Assembly (NCBI GenBank): GCA_050743075.1
Contig: JBOGDS010000063.1
Location: forward strand, 1-23,072
Origin: JBOGDS01 sp050743075
GTDB taxonomy: Bacteria; Actinomycetota; Actinomycetes; Jiangellales; Jiangellaceae
DNA: 23,072 nucleotides
Direction: 5' to 3'
Part shown: piece after piece, positions 1 through 7,747 of the stretch
Position numbering within the stretch: position 1 is the stretch's first letter
Layout: the number at the start of each line of letters is the position of its first letter
Made by a program: the position numbers and the translations under genes
Notes under the pieces: model-generated
Seen by the model: the letters and a program-made list of their open reading frames with translations, nothing else
The model's database searches: none
Told to the model about the DNA's origin: nothing

Positions 1-44
1 CCATCCTGGTGGGGCTCGTTCTCCTCGTGGACTACCTTGAGCAT
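1..44 (-). CDS. Partial gene, first 14 codons only, unidentified
   Basis: An ATG at 44 on the minus strand opens a frame reading MLKVVHEENEPHQD to the window edge. A GGGAGG ribosome binding site lies about 7 nt upstream, which is the main reason to believe the start. The visible peptide is hydrophilic and acidic, with no signal peptide or membrane segment at its N-terminus. It lies about 150 nt downstream of the MFS gene on the same strand and could be a separate transcript. I do not recognise the family from 14 residues. Confidence 0.4.
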   Translation of the reverse strand, partial: MLKVVHEENEPHQD

Positions 45-193
45 GGGCGTACCCTCCCGAACCGGCGCTCCAACGCCGACCCTGATCAGAACTTGCAATG
101 GGCTTCGATCTTGCTCGGGAGGTGCGCCCCCTTCACGTCACCCCGCCGAGAGCCATCCACAGGTTCTGATCATTGCTCACACTGCCGGCGCAC

Positions 194-1486
194 CTAGCGA
201 AGGCGACGAGGCCCGGCGCGCGCCGTCGGATGTGTCGTCGCCAGCAACAGGGCGACGACCAGCACCGCGGCGCCCGCGTTCAGCAGGCCGAACCCCAGCG
301 TTCCGACGACGACGCCGGCCAGCCCGCCTCCCCCGGCTGCTGCCAGACCCATCAGCAGGTCGGACGAGCCCTGGGCGGCAGGGCGGTCCTCGACCGGCAC
401 CGACTCCGTCAGCAGCGTCGACCCGGCGACCAGGCAGGCCGACCAGCCGAGGCCCAGCAGGAACAACCCGAGCGTCAGCCCGACCGAGTGCCCCTCCGCC
501 GACGTGCCGGACAACGCCACCGACCCGAGCAGTGCCACGCCTCCTCCGGCCACCACCGGGATCCGGCCGATCGAGTCCGAGAGCCAGCCCATCACCGGCG
601 AGAAGGCGAACATCCCCGCGATGTGGACACTGATCACGAACCCGATGACCCTCAGGCTGGCGTGCCCGTGGTCCATGTGGATCGGCGTCATCACCATCAC
701 CGAGACCATGACCGTGTGCGCGACGACGACGGCGACCAAGCCCAGCAGGGCACGCGGCGATCTGCTGACAGCACCGAGCCCGCTGCGCAGCACACCCCGT
801 CGCCGACCCGGGCCCTCGTCGGCCTGCGCATGAAGGGACCGAGCGAGCAGGAGCGGGTCGGGGCGCAACCCCACCTGCACGACCAGTGCCCCGACGAGCA
901 GCATCGCCGCGCTCAGCAGGAACGGGCCGGCCAGCCGCTCGATGCCGACCTGCTCGCCGAACCAGCCCGCCGGATCGACCAGGTTGGGGCCGATCACGCC
1001 GCCGACCGTCGTCGCCCACACCACGACCGACAGCGCCCGGCCGCGCCGGTCCGCGGGCGCGAGGTCCGTCGCCGCGTAACGTGCCTGCAGGCCCGCCGTC
1101 GTGCCTCCCCCGAACAGTGCGGTACCGACGAGCAGGAGCGGGAACGACTGGATCTGCGCCGCAACCACCGCGAGCACGCACCCGACAGCCGCCAGGCCAT
1201 AGCCGAGGGCCAGGCCCGATCGACGGCCGGCCGCCACAGCCAGCCGGGCGGCCGGTAGGGCAAGTAGCGCCGCCCCGAGCACCTGCGAGCTCTGCACGAA
1301 CCCGGCCAGGTCTTCACGACCCATGACGTCGGCGGCCATCAGCGCACCGACCGACCCACCGCTGGCGACGCCCAGGCCGCCGGCTATCTGGCTGGTCACG
1401 AGCGTTCGCGCGGTCCGTCGCCGGACAACCTCGACAACCGCCGCCTCGGCGGGCAGGTCGGTTTGACGGGTCGGAAGCCCGCTCAC
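194..1486 (-). CDS. MFS transporter (probable drug/solute efflux)
   Basis: A 430-residue integral membrane protein of the major facilitator superfamily, expected to move a small molecule across the cytoplasmic membrane using the proton gradient. It has alternating hydrophobic helices in two halves, joined by a hydrophilic loop rich in Arg around residues 215-240 (DEGPGRRRG). Near residue 305 it carries an MFS-like cytoplasmic loop (GWLSDSIGRIPV) at the start of the second half. The length fits a 12-helix MFS protein. The start is GTG at 1486, overlapping the permease stop by 4 nt (GTGA), so it is probably translated with the ABC genes upstream. Substrate is unknown. Linkage to an ABC-2 exporter suggests a shared role in efflux or self-protection, which is inference only. 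Confidence 0.88.
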   Translation of the reverse strand: MSGLPTRQTDLPAEAAVVEVVRRRTARTLVTSQIAGGLGVASGGSVGALMAADVMGREDLAGFVQSSQVLGAALLALPAARLAVAAGRRSGLALGYGLAAVGCVLAVVAAQIQSFPLLLVGTALFGGGTTAGLQARYAATDLAPADRRGRALSVVVWATTVGGVIGPNLVDPAGWFGEQVGIERLAGPFLLSAAMLLVGALVVQVGLRPDPLLLARSLHAQADEGPGRRRGVLRSGLGAVSRSPRALLGLVAVVVAHTVMVSVMVMTPIHMDHGHASLRVIGFVISVHIAGMFAFSPVMGWLSDSIGRIPVVAGGGVALLGSVALSGTSAEGHSVGLTLGLFLLGLGWSACLVAGSTLLTESVPVEDRPAAQGSSDLLMGLAAAGGGGLAGVVVGTLGFGLLNAGAAVLVVALLLATTHPTARAGPRRLR

Positions 1487-2316
1487 GTCAGCAACAGCCG
1501 CTCGATCCGCCGCGCCGCGATCACCGTCCCGATTCCACCCATCAGCAGCAGGTACCCGATGTGAACCAACAGCCCGGGGCCGATGTCACTCAGCATGAGC
1601 CCGCGGACGAGCGCGACGCCGTGGTAGAGGGGCGTCGCCTGGACCACCCACTGCAGCGCGTCCGGGTACGTCGAGATCGGGTAGAACGTGGCCGAGAACA
1701 GGAACATCGGCAGGATCGCGAGTTGGACGTAGTCGAAGTCCTGCCAGTTGCGCATGAATGTCGTACAAGCCATGCCCACGGCCGCGAACGCGAACCCGAT
1801 GAGGCTCGCCGCTGGTATCGCCAGCAGCGCCCACCACGACGTGACCAACCCCGCGACCGCGGCCACGATGAAGAAGGCGGTCGAGTACAGCAGCCCGCGG
1901 ATGAGCGCCCAGGAGATCTCACCGACGGCGACGTCGCGCGGCCCCAGTGGCGTCGACAGGACGGAGTCGTAGAGCTTGGAGTACTTGAGCTTGAAGAAGA
2001 CATTCATCGTCGAGTCGTAGACGGCGCCGTTCATGGCCGACGACGCCAGCAGGGCCGGCGCGACGAACACGGCGTACTCGACCACCTGGCCGGTGCCCGT
2101 GGAGACCTCACCGATGAGGCGACCGAGACCGACGCCCATGGCGAACAGGTAGAAGACGGGTTCGAAGAACCCGCTGACGAGCGTTACCCACCCGTGCCGG
2201 AAGCCGCGGATGTTGCGCTCGACCAGCGTGCGCGCCAGGCCCGCCCCGGCCGGCAGCGGCAGTGCCCGGGCGACCGTGCTCACGACCCGCCGCGGGGCGA
2301 CGTCGGTGACACTCAC
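1483..2316 (-). CDS. ABC-2 type transporter permease (second subunit)
   Basis: A 277-residue membrane subunit of an ABC-2 (NodJ/DrrB-like) exporter. A hydrophilic N-terminus of about 30 residues is followed by roughly six hydrophobic segments. The stretch QLAILPMFLFSATFYPIS followed by TPLYHGVALVRGL is characteristic of the ABC-2 membrane domain. I start it at GTG 2316, not at the longer open frame upstream, because the upstream part is Arg-rich and antisense-like, the conserved region begins here, and GTG overlaps the preceding stop as GTGA. It probably pairs with the other permease to form a heterodimeric pore driven by the ATPase. Substrate is unknown. Confidence 0.9.
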   Translation of the reverse strand: MSVTDVAPRRVVSTVARALPLPAGAGLARTLVERNIRGFRHGWVTLVSGFFEPVFYLFAMGVGLGRLIGEVSTGTGQVVEYAVFVAPALLASSAMNGAVYDSTMNVFFKLKYSKLYDSVLSTPLGPRDVAVGEISWALIRGLLYSTAFFIVAAVAGLVTSWWALLAIPAASLIGFAFAAVGMACTTFMRNWQDFDYVQLAILPMFLFSATFYPISTYPDALQWVVQATPLYHGVALVRGLMLSDIGPGLLVHIGYLLLMGGIGTVIAARRIERLLLT

Positions 2317-3137
2317 AGGACCAACCTCCGCCGGAACGTGCGTTGCGCGATCCAGAAACCGGCTGCGACCCACAACAGGAGATACCCGACGTGGACGGCG
2401 GCGCCGTCCCACGTGGCCGTACCCAGCGACAGCGACCGGCACAGGTCGACGGCGTGCCACACCGGCGTCGCCCAGGCCACCCCCTGCAGGAAGCCCGGGA
2501 GCTGGTCGATCGGGAAGAATGTCCCCGAGAACAGGAACATCGGCATGACGCCGAACCGGAACAGCGCGTTGAAGCCGCCACTGGCGTCGTTCTCCTGCAG
2601 CGCCGAGAATGCGAACACCGGAGCGGCGTGCGCCATCCCGCACAGGACCGCGACGGGTAGCGCCAGGACCGCCCACCAGGACTCGATCGCGCCCAGCAGG
2701 GACGCCACCAGCAGGAACGCCGCGCTAGTGATGGTGACACGCATGAGTACGAACGCCAGGTGGCCCAGCAGCACATCGGTAATGCCCAGCGGCGCGGCCA
2801 GCATGGCGTGGTACTGCCGCTGCCACTTGATGGCCGCCATGACGGGGTACGTCGACTCGAACACACCGGTCTGCATCGCCTGCGCCGCGAGCAGCCCGGG
2901 CGCGATGAACGACACGTAGGCGACGCCGTCGATGCCGCCGTCGCCGTTGACCAGCGTGCCGAGGCCGAACCCCATCGCGGCCAGGAACAGCAGCGGCGAG
3001 AGGAAGCCGCTGAACAGCGAGCCGCGCCACACCCGCTTGTAGGAGGTGAGCCAGTACGCGAGCGCCCGGTCCCACATCCGCCCCTCGGCCGGCTGGGCCG
3101 GCGGCGCAGGTGCAGGAGCGTACGTCGACGTCGCCAT
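2313..3137 (-). CDS. ABC-2 type transporter permease (first subunit)
   Basis: A 274-residue ABC-2 membrane protein. A Pro/Ala-rich N-terminal tail (APAPAPPAQPAEG, residues ~7-19) precedes about six hydrophobic helices, with the family-typical segment GVMPMFLFSGTFFPIDQLP and then ATPVWHAVDLCR. It is clearly related to, but distinct from, the next permease, so the exporter is likely a heterodimer with one shared ATPase. The ATG at 3137 overlaps the ATPase stop by one base (TGATG), giving tight translational coupling. The substrate cannot be read from sequence; relatives export drugs, polyketides or lipids. Confidence 0.9.
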   Translation of the reverse strand: MATSTYAPAPAPPAQPAEGRMWDRALAYWLTSYKRVWRGSLFSGFLSPLLFLAAMGFGLGTLVNGDGGIDGVAYVSFIAPGLLAAQAMQTGVFESTYPVMAAIKWQRQYHAMLAAPLGITDVLLGHLAFVLMRVTITSAAFLLVASLLGAIESWWAVLALPVAVLCGMAHAAPVFAFSALQENDASGGFNALFRFGVMPMFLFSGTFFPIDQLPGFLQGVAWATPVWHAVDLCRSLSLGTATWDGAAVHVGYLLLWVAAGFWIAQRTFRRRLVL

Positions 3138-4087
3138 CAGTCGACCAGCGTCCGGCCGGTGAGGTGCAGGAACACGTCCTCCAGCGTCGACCGGCGCACC
3201 AGCACCGACAGCGGATGCAACTGCCGCTCGTGCACCGTGTCGGCTGTGGCGTCGCCGTCGTCGGTGTAGAGCAGCAGGCGGTCGGGAAGGACCTCGATCC
3301 GGTCGGCCAGGTCCGCCACCTTGCTCGCGTATACCGCGTGGTCGTCGGCCGCGAACCGCAACTCGAGCACCTCGCGGGTGGCGTGCGTCTCGATCAGCTC
3401 GCGCGGCGAGCCCTCGGCGACGATGCGGCCGTTGTCCATGACGACGAGCCGGTCGCACAGCTGCTCGGCCTCGTCCATGTAATGGGTGGTGAGGACGAGC
3501 GTGACCCCTTGCCTCTTCAGCCGGAACAGCCGGTCCCACAGCGCGTGCCGGGCCTGCGGGTCGAGGCCGGTGGTGGGCTCGTCGAGCAACAGGATCTCGG
3601 GCTCGTTGACAAGTGCCCTCGCGATGGTCAGCCGCCGTTTCATGCCTCCGGAGAGGGGCTCGACCAGGCTGTCGGCGCGTTCAGCGAGCTGGGCGAACGC
3701 CAGCAGCTCGTCGGCTCGTTCGCCCACGGTCGCGTGGGACAGGCCGAAGTACCGGCCGTAGACCAGGATGTTCTCCCGGACGGTGAGCTCTTCGTCGAGC
3801 GTGTCGCGCTGCGGTACGACGCCGAGCCGGCCGCGGATCACCGGGCCGTCGGCCTTCGGGTCCAGCCCGAGAACCGTCAACTCGCCGTCGCTGAGCGGCG
3901 AGACGCAGCCGATCATCCGCATCGCAGAGGTCTTGCCGGCACCGTTGGGCCCCAGGAATCCGAACGCCTCGCCCTTGGCGACGTCGATATCGATGCCGTC
4001 GACGGCGGTGAACGCGCCGAAGCGCTTGGTCAGGTTTCTCGCCCTGATCAAGATCTCCGACGGCTGGCTCGGGGGTTGGGTCGTCAC
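3137..4087 (-). CDS. ABC transporter ATP-binding protein (NodI/DrrA-like)
   Basis: A 316-residue cytoplasmic ATPase powering the two downstream permeases. From the GTG start at 4087 the motifs are Walker A GPNGAGKT (residues ~46-53), signature LSGGM (~145-149), Walker B ILLLDEP (~165-171) and the H-loop histidine in TTHYMDEAE (~202). The C-terminal extension (~225-316) ends in STLEDVFLHLTGRTL, typical of DrrA/NodI-type exporters. The frame is open further upstream into the large hairpin, but that part is not conserved. GTG 4087 has no ribosome binding site and lies 8 nt after a TAGCGT -10-like hexamer, suggesting a leaderless mRNA. It is the first gene of a four-gene operon ending at 194. Confidence 0.93.
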   Translation of the reverse strand: MTTQPPSQPSEILIRARNLTKRFGAFTAVDGIDIDVAKGEAFGFLGPNGAGKTSAMRMIGCVSPLSDGELTVLGLDPKADGPVIRGRLGVVPQRDTLDEELTVRENILVYGRYFGLSHATVGERADELLAFAQLAERADSLVEPLSGGMKRRLTIARALVNEPEILLLDEPTTGLDPQARHALWDRLFRLKRQGVTLVLTTHYMDEAEQLCDRLVVMDNGRIVAEGSPRELIETHATREVLELRFAADDHAVYASKVADLADRIEVLPDRLLLYTDDGDATADTVHERQLHPLSVLVRRSTLEDVFLHLTGRTLVD

Positions 4088-4095
4088 GTGGGTCG

Positions 4096-4118
4096 ACGCT
4101 ACCGGGCGGGTCCGACAG
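4096..4118 (-). promoter_or_regulatory. Putative RecA-independent DNA-damage (PafBC-type) promoter of the ABC operon
   Basis: On the minus strand CTGTCGGAC (4118-4110) is followed after exactly 8 nt by TAGCGT (4101-4096). The published mycobacterial RecA-NDp consensus is TTGTCRGTG-N8-TAnnnT. Six of nine upstream bases and all three fixed -10 bases match. Transcription would begin about at the GTG start codon (4087). A closely similar element precedes lhr at 19205. This is inference by motif only. Confidence 0.45.
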
Positions 4119-4145
4119 GACACATCCGGGTTTCGCTGTGAGCGT

Positions 4146-4221
4146 TCGACCCTCCCGGTGATCATGTCGAGTACACACACCTATTGCTGTGTGTACTCGA
4201 CATGATCACGGGGAGGGTCGA
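4146..4221. terminator. Large near-perfect inverted repeat; likely terminator of the DUF3046 gene
   Basis: Bases 4146-4179 pair with 4188-4221: 22 consecutive perfect pairs next to the loop, one G/G mismatch (4157/4210), then 11 more perfect pairs. The 8-nt interval 4180-4187 contains one further C-G pair closing a TATT loop. The hairpin begins 5 nt after the DUF3046 stop codon and ends 58 nt before the ABC ATPase start. No T-run follows on either strand, so it is not a canonical intrinsic terminator, but long U-less hairpins are common actinobacterial terminators. The arms hold GTGATCATG and GTACACAC, less GC-rich than the surroundings. It could also be a REP/MITE-like repeat. Confidence 0.75.
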
Positions 4222-4226
4222 GGTGG

Positions 4227-4421
4227 TCAGCGCTCGCTGGCCGGGAGGCGGAGGGAGTCGCAGACGGCGCGCCAGACCAGCTTGGGGTCCTCCCCCGCGG
4301 CCAGGGCCTCGTGCACGGTCCGGCTGCCGAGGCCGGCGAGCACCTGGTCGCGCGCCCACGAGTCGGCGTACGTGGACCCGAGGTGCTGCTCCATCCGTCG
4401 CCAGAACTCAGTCAGCCGCAT
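4227..4421 (-). CDS. DUF3046 family small protein
   Basis: A 64-residue cytoplasmic protein beginning MRLTEFWRRMEQHLG and containing YADSWARDQVL and DPKLVWRAVCD, the pattern I associate with the actinobacterial DUF3046 family, whose length is usually 60-70 residues. Function is unknown. In many actinomycetes this gene sits just upstream of recA and recX. Here the next gene on the same strand is an ABC transporter operon after a large hairpin. The open frame continues upstream from ATG 4421, but that part is the end of a decayed MFS gene, so ATG 4421 is the natural start. No strong ribosome binding site is evident (GGGGAG lies about 12 nt upstream on this strand is not seen clearly), so the start rests on family similarity. 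Confidence 0.8.
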   Translation of the reverse strand: MRLTEFWRRMEQHLGSTYADSWARDQVLAGLGSRTVHEALAAGEDPKLVWRAVCDSLRLPASER

Positions 4422-4436
4422 GGTGGGGAGCGTAAT

Positions 4437-4860
4437 CGTGCCCGCGGCAAGGGGAGTCCGCTCCAGCATCAGCCCGCCGACGACCGGGCCGAGCGCGGCG
4501 CCGCCGAACTGGCACGTCGCCCACAGCGAGAGATGGCCATGCCCGCTGCCGGTCGTCGCGGAACCTGTTGCTGATCAGAGTCAGGTGGACGCGGAGAGCG
4601 TCGCTCCGGCGACGCCCAGCAGCGCACGGGAGACGATCGCATCTCCGCGCTCGCGGGGTACGCCGCTGGGGACGGAGGCGACCGTGAACGCGACGGCACT
4701 GCTGAGCAGCAGCCTCCGGCGGCCGATGCGGTCGCCCAGGGGTGCCCATCGTGGTCAGGAACCCGGCCAGCATGGCGCCGGAGCCGTCGGTGATCCACAG
4801 CTGCTGGGCGCTGGTCGCCTGCAGGTCGGAGCTCAGGTGCGGTGTGCTCGTCCGGCACGG
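4437..4860 (-). pseudogene. Decayed DHA2/QacA-type MFS transporter fragment
   Basis: Read in different frames, the minus strand gives successive pieces of a 14-helix drug-efflux MFS protein: PHLSSDLQATSAQQLWITD and AGFLTTMGT, then after a shift near 4740 LGDRIGRRRLLL and ALLGVAGATLSAST followed by a TGA near 4580. After another shift LISNRFRDDRQR appears, and after further shifts LWATCQFGGAALGPVVGG and LMLERTPLAAG. The order matches N-terminal helices 2-6 of the DHA2 family. At least three frameshifts and one stop break it, and the C-terminal half is absent. The fragment ends within about 20 nt of the DUF3046 start, marking an old rearrangement breakpoint. Confidence 0.85.
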
Positions 4861-5117
4861 CTCACCCAAGGTCGGAGCGGGCGTGGTCCACACTCTGAAG
4901 GGCCCGATGCGTCATTGCCGGCGCGCCCGGTCGGGTGTAGAGGGCCTGACGCGGTCTGGCTCCGCGAACAGCGCAGCCACCCACGTCTCCATTCGCGGAG
5001 TTGGACTGCCTCATGCCTGCCGAGCCCGCGGTCCAGTGACAGCTGACGCCGCCGACCTGGTCGAGCAGGCGAGTGGAGGACTTGGCCGGCAGCGCACATG
5101 CCCACAGAGCCTTCGGG
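4861..5117. other. Non-coding or unrecognisable stretch upstream of the amidase
   Basis: Between the decayed MFS fragment and the amidase control region I find no reading frame with recognisable protein features. Short minus-strand frames exist (for example METWVAALFAEPDRVRPS, ATG near 4994), but they stop after about 25 codons and match nothing I know. This may be further remnant of the decayed MFS gene's neighbourhood. Confidence 0.4.
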
Positions 5118-5143
5118 CAAGGACGTCGGGAGGCACGTCCTTG
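5118..5143 (+). promoter_or_regulatory. Candidate operator overlapping a -35 box of the amidase gene
   Basis: CAAGGACGT (5118-5126) and ACGTCCTTG (5135-5143) form a perfect 9-bp inverted repeat with an 8-nt spacer. Its right end overlaps a consensus TTGACA (5141-5146), 60 nt before the amidase ATG. The -10 region 17 nt downstream (GACGGT, 5164-5169) is a weak match. The overlap suggests a repressor site on the amidase promoter, but the regulator is not identified. Confidence 0.45.
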
Positions 5144-5205
5144 ACAGCATCCGGTGTTGGGTCGACGGTGTCTGTGACTTCCAGGACGCTCGCAGGAGGC
5201 TCACC

Positions 5206-6885
5206 ATGACCCGGCTGTCTCGGCGTTTCTTCATCGCCTTCACGCTGCTCGCCCTGCTGCTCGGAGGCGTCGGCGTCTCCGCACCGCCCGGCCAGGCCGC
5301 CGATCCGCCGTCGACGAAGATCGGCCGGATCGACCTCGACACGACGACGATTCCCGAGCTCCAGGAGCTGATGGACGACGGCCGTCTCTCCTCGGCCCGG
5401 CTCGTCCGCTTCTACCTGCGGCGCATCGAGCAGCTCGACCGCAAGGTCAACGCGATCATCGCGCTGAGCCCCACCGCGCAGTCCGACGCGCGAGCCGCCG
5501 ACCGGGCCCGCGATATTGGCGCCGAGCTCCCGCTCCTCGGGATCCCGGTCATCGTCAAGGACAACATCAACACCACCGGCATGCCGACGACGGCGGGCTC
5601 GCTCGCCCTCGAGGACAGCACACCGCCCGACGCGTTCATCGTGGAGCAGCTCGAGGCCGCCGGCGCGGTCATCCTCGGCAAGGCGAACCTGTCCGAGTGG
5701 GCCAACTTCCGGTCGCTGCAGTCGTCGAGCGGCTGGAGCGCCGTCGGTGGCCAGACGAACAATCCCTACGTGCTCGACCGAAACCCGTGCGGCTCGAGCT
5801 CCGGCTCGGGCGCCGTGCCGGCCGCCAATCTCGCGACCGTGGCCATCGGGACAGAGACCGACGGCTCGGTGGTCTGCCCCGCCAGCGCGAACGGCATTGT
5901 CGGGATCAAGCCGAGCCTCGGCCTGGCGAGCCGCTCGGGCATCGTCCCGCTGTCGGCCCAGCAGGACACCTCCGGTCCGATGACCCGCAACGTCACCGAC
6001 GCCGCGGTGGTCCTCGGCGCCCTCACCGGTGTCGACCCGAGCGATCCCATCACCGAGACGAGCCCAGGCAATGTCTTCGAGGATTACACCCAGTTCCTCG
6101 ACGCGGCTGCGCTCGACGGTGCGCGGATCGGGGTCTGGCGCCAGGGCACCTTCGGAGCGAGCCCCGAGGCCGACGCCATCATGGAGCAGGCGATCGACAC
6201 GCTGGAGGCGGCCGGGGCGACCATCGTCGACCCTGTCGAGGTGGCCATCGAGGCGGCATTCGAGCCCGAGTTCACCGCGCTGCTCTACGAGTTCAAGCAC
6301 GACATAGCGGTCTACCTCGAGACGCTGCCGCCCGATCAGCCGAAGACCCTCCAGGACCTGATCGACTTCAACAACGCCAACGCCGACCGCGAGATGCCGT
6401 TCTTCGGCCAGGAGATCTTCGACCTCGCCCAAGCGACCGGAGACCTGACCGATCCGGTCTACCTCGCCGCCCGCGAGACCGCCACCTCGGTCGCGCAAGC
6501 TGCGATCGACGACGCCCTCGACGCCGACGACCTCGACGCGATTGTCGCGCCGACCGGCTCACCGGCCTGGACGACCGACCTGATCAACGGCGACCATTTC
6601 CTCACCGGCTCGTCGACACCGGCGGCCGTGTCGGGTTACGCGAACATCACCGTCCCGGCCGGCTTCACCTTCGATCTGCCAGTAGGGATGTCGTTCATCG
6701 GTGGCAAGTGGGACGAGCCGACGCTCATCGGCCTGGCCTACGCCTTCGAGCAGGCCGCCGACGTCCATCAGCCGCCGCGGTTCCTGCCGACGACTCCTCG
6801 GGTCGGCAAGTCCGGGAAGGTCAAGACCGATGCCGAGATGCCGGGCAAGGAGGCCGCGGAGTTCTTGGTCCCGTTGACCCGGTGA
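5206..6885 (+). CDS. Secreted amidase (amidase signature family)
   Basis: A 559-residue amidase-signature hydrolase cleaving a C-N amide bond in an unknown substrate. A Sec-type signal peptide spans residues ~1-31 (Arg-rich start, hydrophobic FIAFTLLALLLGGVG, GQA cleavage site), so the enzyme is exported. The Ser-cisSer-Lys triad is visible: Lys ~118 in VIVKDNINT, cis-Ser ~197 in CGSSSGSG and nucleophile Ser ~221 in GTETDGSVVCPAS. I chose ATG 5206 because AGGAGG (5194-5199) precedes it by 6 nt and the signal peptide starts there; an upstream in-frame ATG at 5098 would mask the signal. It resembles secreted bacterial amidases more than the GatA subunit. The gene appears monocistronic. Confidence 0.93.
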   Translation: MTRLSRRFFIAFTLLALLLGGVGVSAPPGQAADPPSTKIGRIDLDTTTIPELQELMDDGRLSSARLVRFYLRRIEQLDRKVNAIIALSPTAQSDARAADRARDIGAELPLLGIPVIVKDNINTTGMPTTAGSLALEDSTPPDAFIVEQLEAAGAVILGKANLSEWANFRSLQSSSGWSAVGGQTNNPYVLDRNPCGSSSGSGAVPAANLATVAIGTETDGSVVCPASANGIVGIKPSLGLASRSGIVPLSAQQDTSGPMTRNVTDAAVVLGALTGVDPSDPITETSPGNVFEDYTQFLDAAALDGARIGVWRQGTFGASPEADAIMEQAIDTLEAAGATIVDPVEVAIEAAFEPEFTALLYEFKHDIAVYLETLPPDQPKTLQDLIDFNNANADREMPFFGQEIFDLAQATGDLTDPVYLAARETATSVAQAAIDDALDADDLDAIVAPTGSPAWTTDLINGDHFLTGSSTPAAVSGYANITVPAGFTFDLPVGMSFIGGKWDEPTLIGLAYAFEQAADVHQPPRFLPTTPRVGKSGKVKTDAEMPGKEAAEFLVPLTR

Positions 6886-6970
6886 CGGTCGCGACGAACC
6901 CGGCGGGCGGTCAGGTGAACGCGTCGGTGACGAGAGGCTGACCCGGTGGACGACGTCCATCTCGATCGGG

Positions 6971-7747
6971 TTGAACCGGTTCCTGGTCACGGCGACCGAC
7001 ACGCCGCTGGCGCTGTTCGCGAAGGCCGCGCCGACGTTCCGGATGCCCCCGCCGTCCGAACGGGACGACCGGCTGCGGGTCGTGTTGCAGGTGCTGTACC
7101 TGATCTTCAACGAGGGGTACACCGCCAGCTCCGGCCCCGACCTCCAGCGCGGCGAACTGACCCGCGAGGCGATCCGGCTGGCCCGCGCCGTCCACCGGCT
7201 GCTGCCCGAGGACGGCGAGGTGGCGGGCCTGCTCGCGCTCATGCTGCTCACCGACGCCCGGAGGCCCGCCCGGACCGGTCCCGACGGCGCGCTGATCCCC
7301 CTCGCCGAGCAGGACCGGAGTCACTGGAACGCCGCGGCGATCCACGAGGGCGGGATACTCATCGCGCGGACGCTCGCCGCCGGCCCGGTCGGGCCGTATC
7401 AGGTCCAAGCCGCCATCGCCGCGGTCCACACAGAGGCGCCGTGTGCGGAGGACACCGACTGGCCGCAGATCCTCGCCCTGTACGAGCTGCTGACGCGGCT
7501 GATGCCAAACCCGATGGTGACGCTCAACCACGCGGTGGCGATCGCCATGGCCCAGGGCCCGCAGGCCGGCCTGGACCTGCTGGACGCGCTGGACGCCGAC
7601 GACCGGCTGGCCGGTCACCACCGCCTGGACGCCGTCCGGGCGCATCTGCTGGAGATGGCCGGCTCGGATGGCGCTGCGCAGGCCGCGCGGACCCACCCAA
7701 AGGTCTGCTCAGCGGTTGAACGTCAGCCTTCGCCCCGACGGTCGTAG
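6971..7747 (+). pseudogene. Remnant of an ECF42 sigma factor (C-terminal TPR-like domain only)
   Basis: The frame encodes VLYLIFNEGYTASSGPDL, AGLLALMLLTDARRPAR, YQVQAAIAAVHTEAP, DWPQILALYELL and NPMVTLNHAVAIAMAQGP, the hallmark C-terminal domain (DUF6596) of ECF42 sigma factors. The sigma-2 and sigma-4 DNA-binding regions, normally ~170 residues upstream, are absent. Upstream sequence joins foreign-looking sequence around 7020, and no ATG starts it (only TTG 6971). After HHRLDAVRAHLLEMAG the C-terminus diverges from the family. It therefore looks cut at both ends. The usual YCII-domain partner gene is not present. If translated, the product could not act as a sigma factor. Confidence 0.8.

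Noticed and set aside
1561..2919. A 452-codon plus-strand frame across the permease genes
   Set aside because: Arg/Asp/His-rich antisense frame with no hydrophobic or domain features; the minus-strand permeases explain the region.
4146..4221. The large hairpin as an IS end or attachment site
   Set aside because: No transposase or integrase gene, no target-site duplication and no second copy in the window; position right after a stop codon fits a terminator better.
5011..6498. A 495-codon open frame on the minus strand opposite the amidase
   Set aside because: Antisense shadow. The plus strand has signal peptide, ribosome binding site and a complete amidase catalytic triad.
6559..7251. Minus-strand frame with a protein-like stretch (VAVTRNRFNPIEMDVVHR)
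   Set aside because: The segment is short, matches no family I can name, and the plus strand in the same place carries clear ECF42 sequence; most likely a chance reading, although the 6886-7020 junction remains unexplained.
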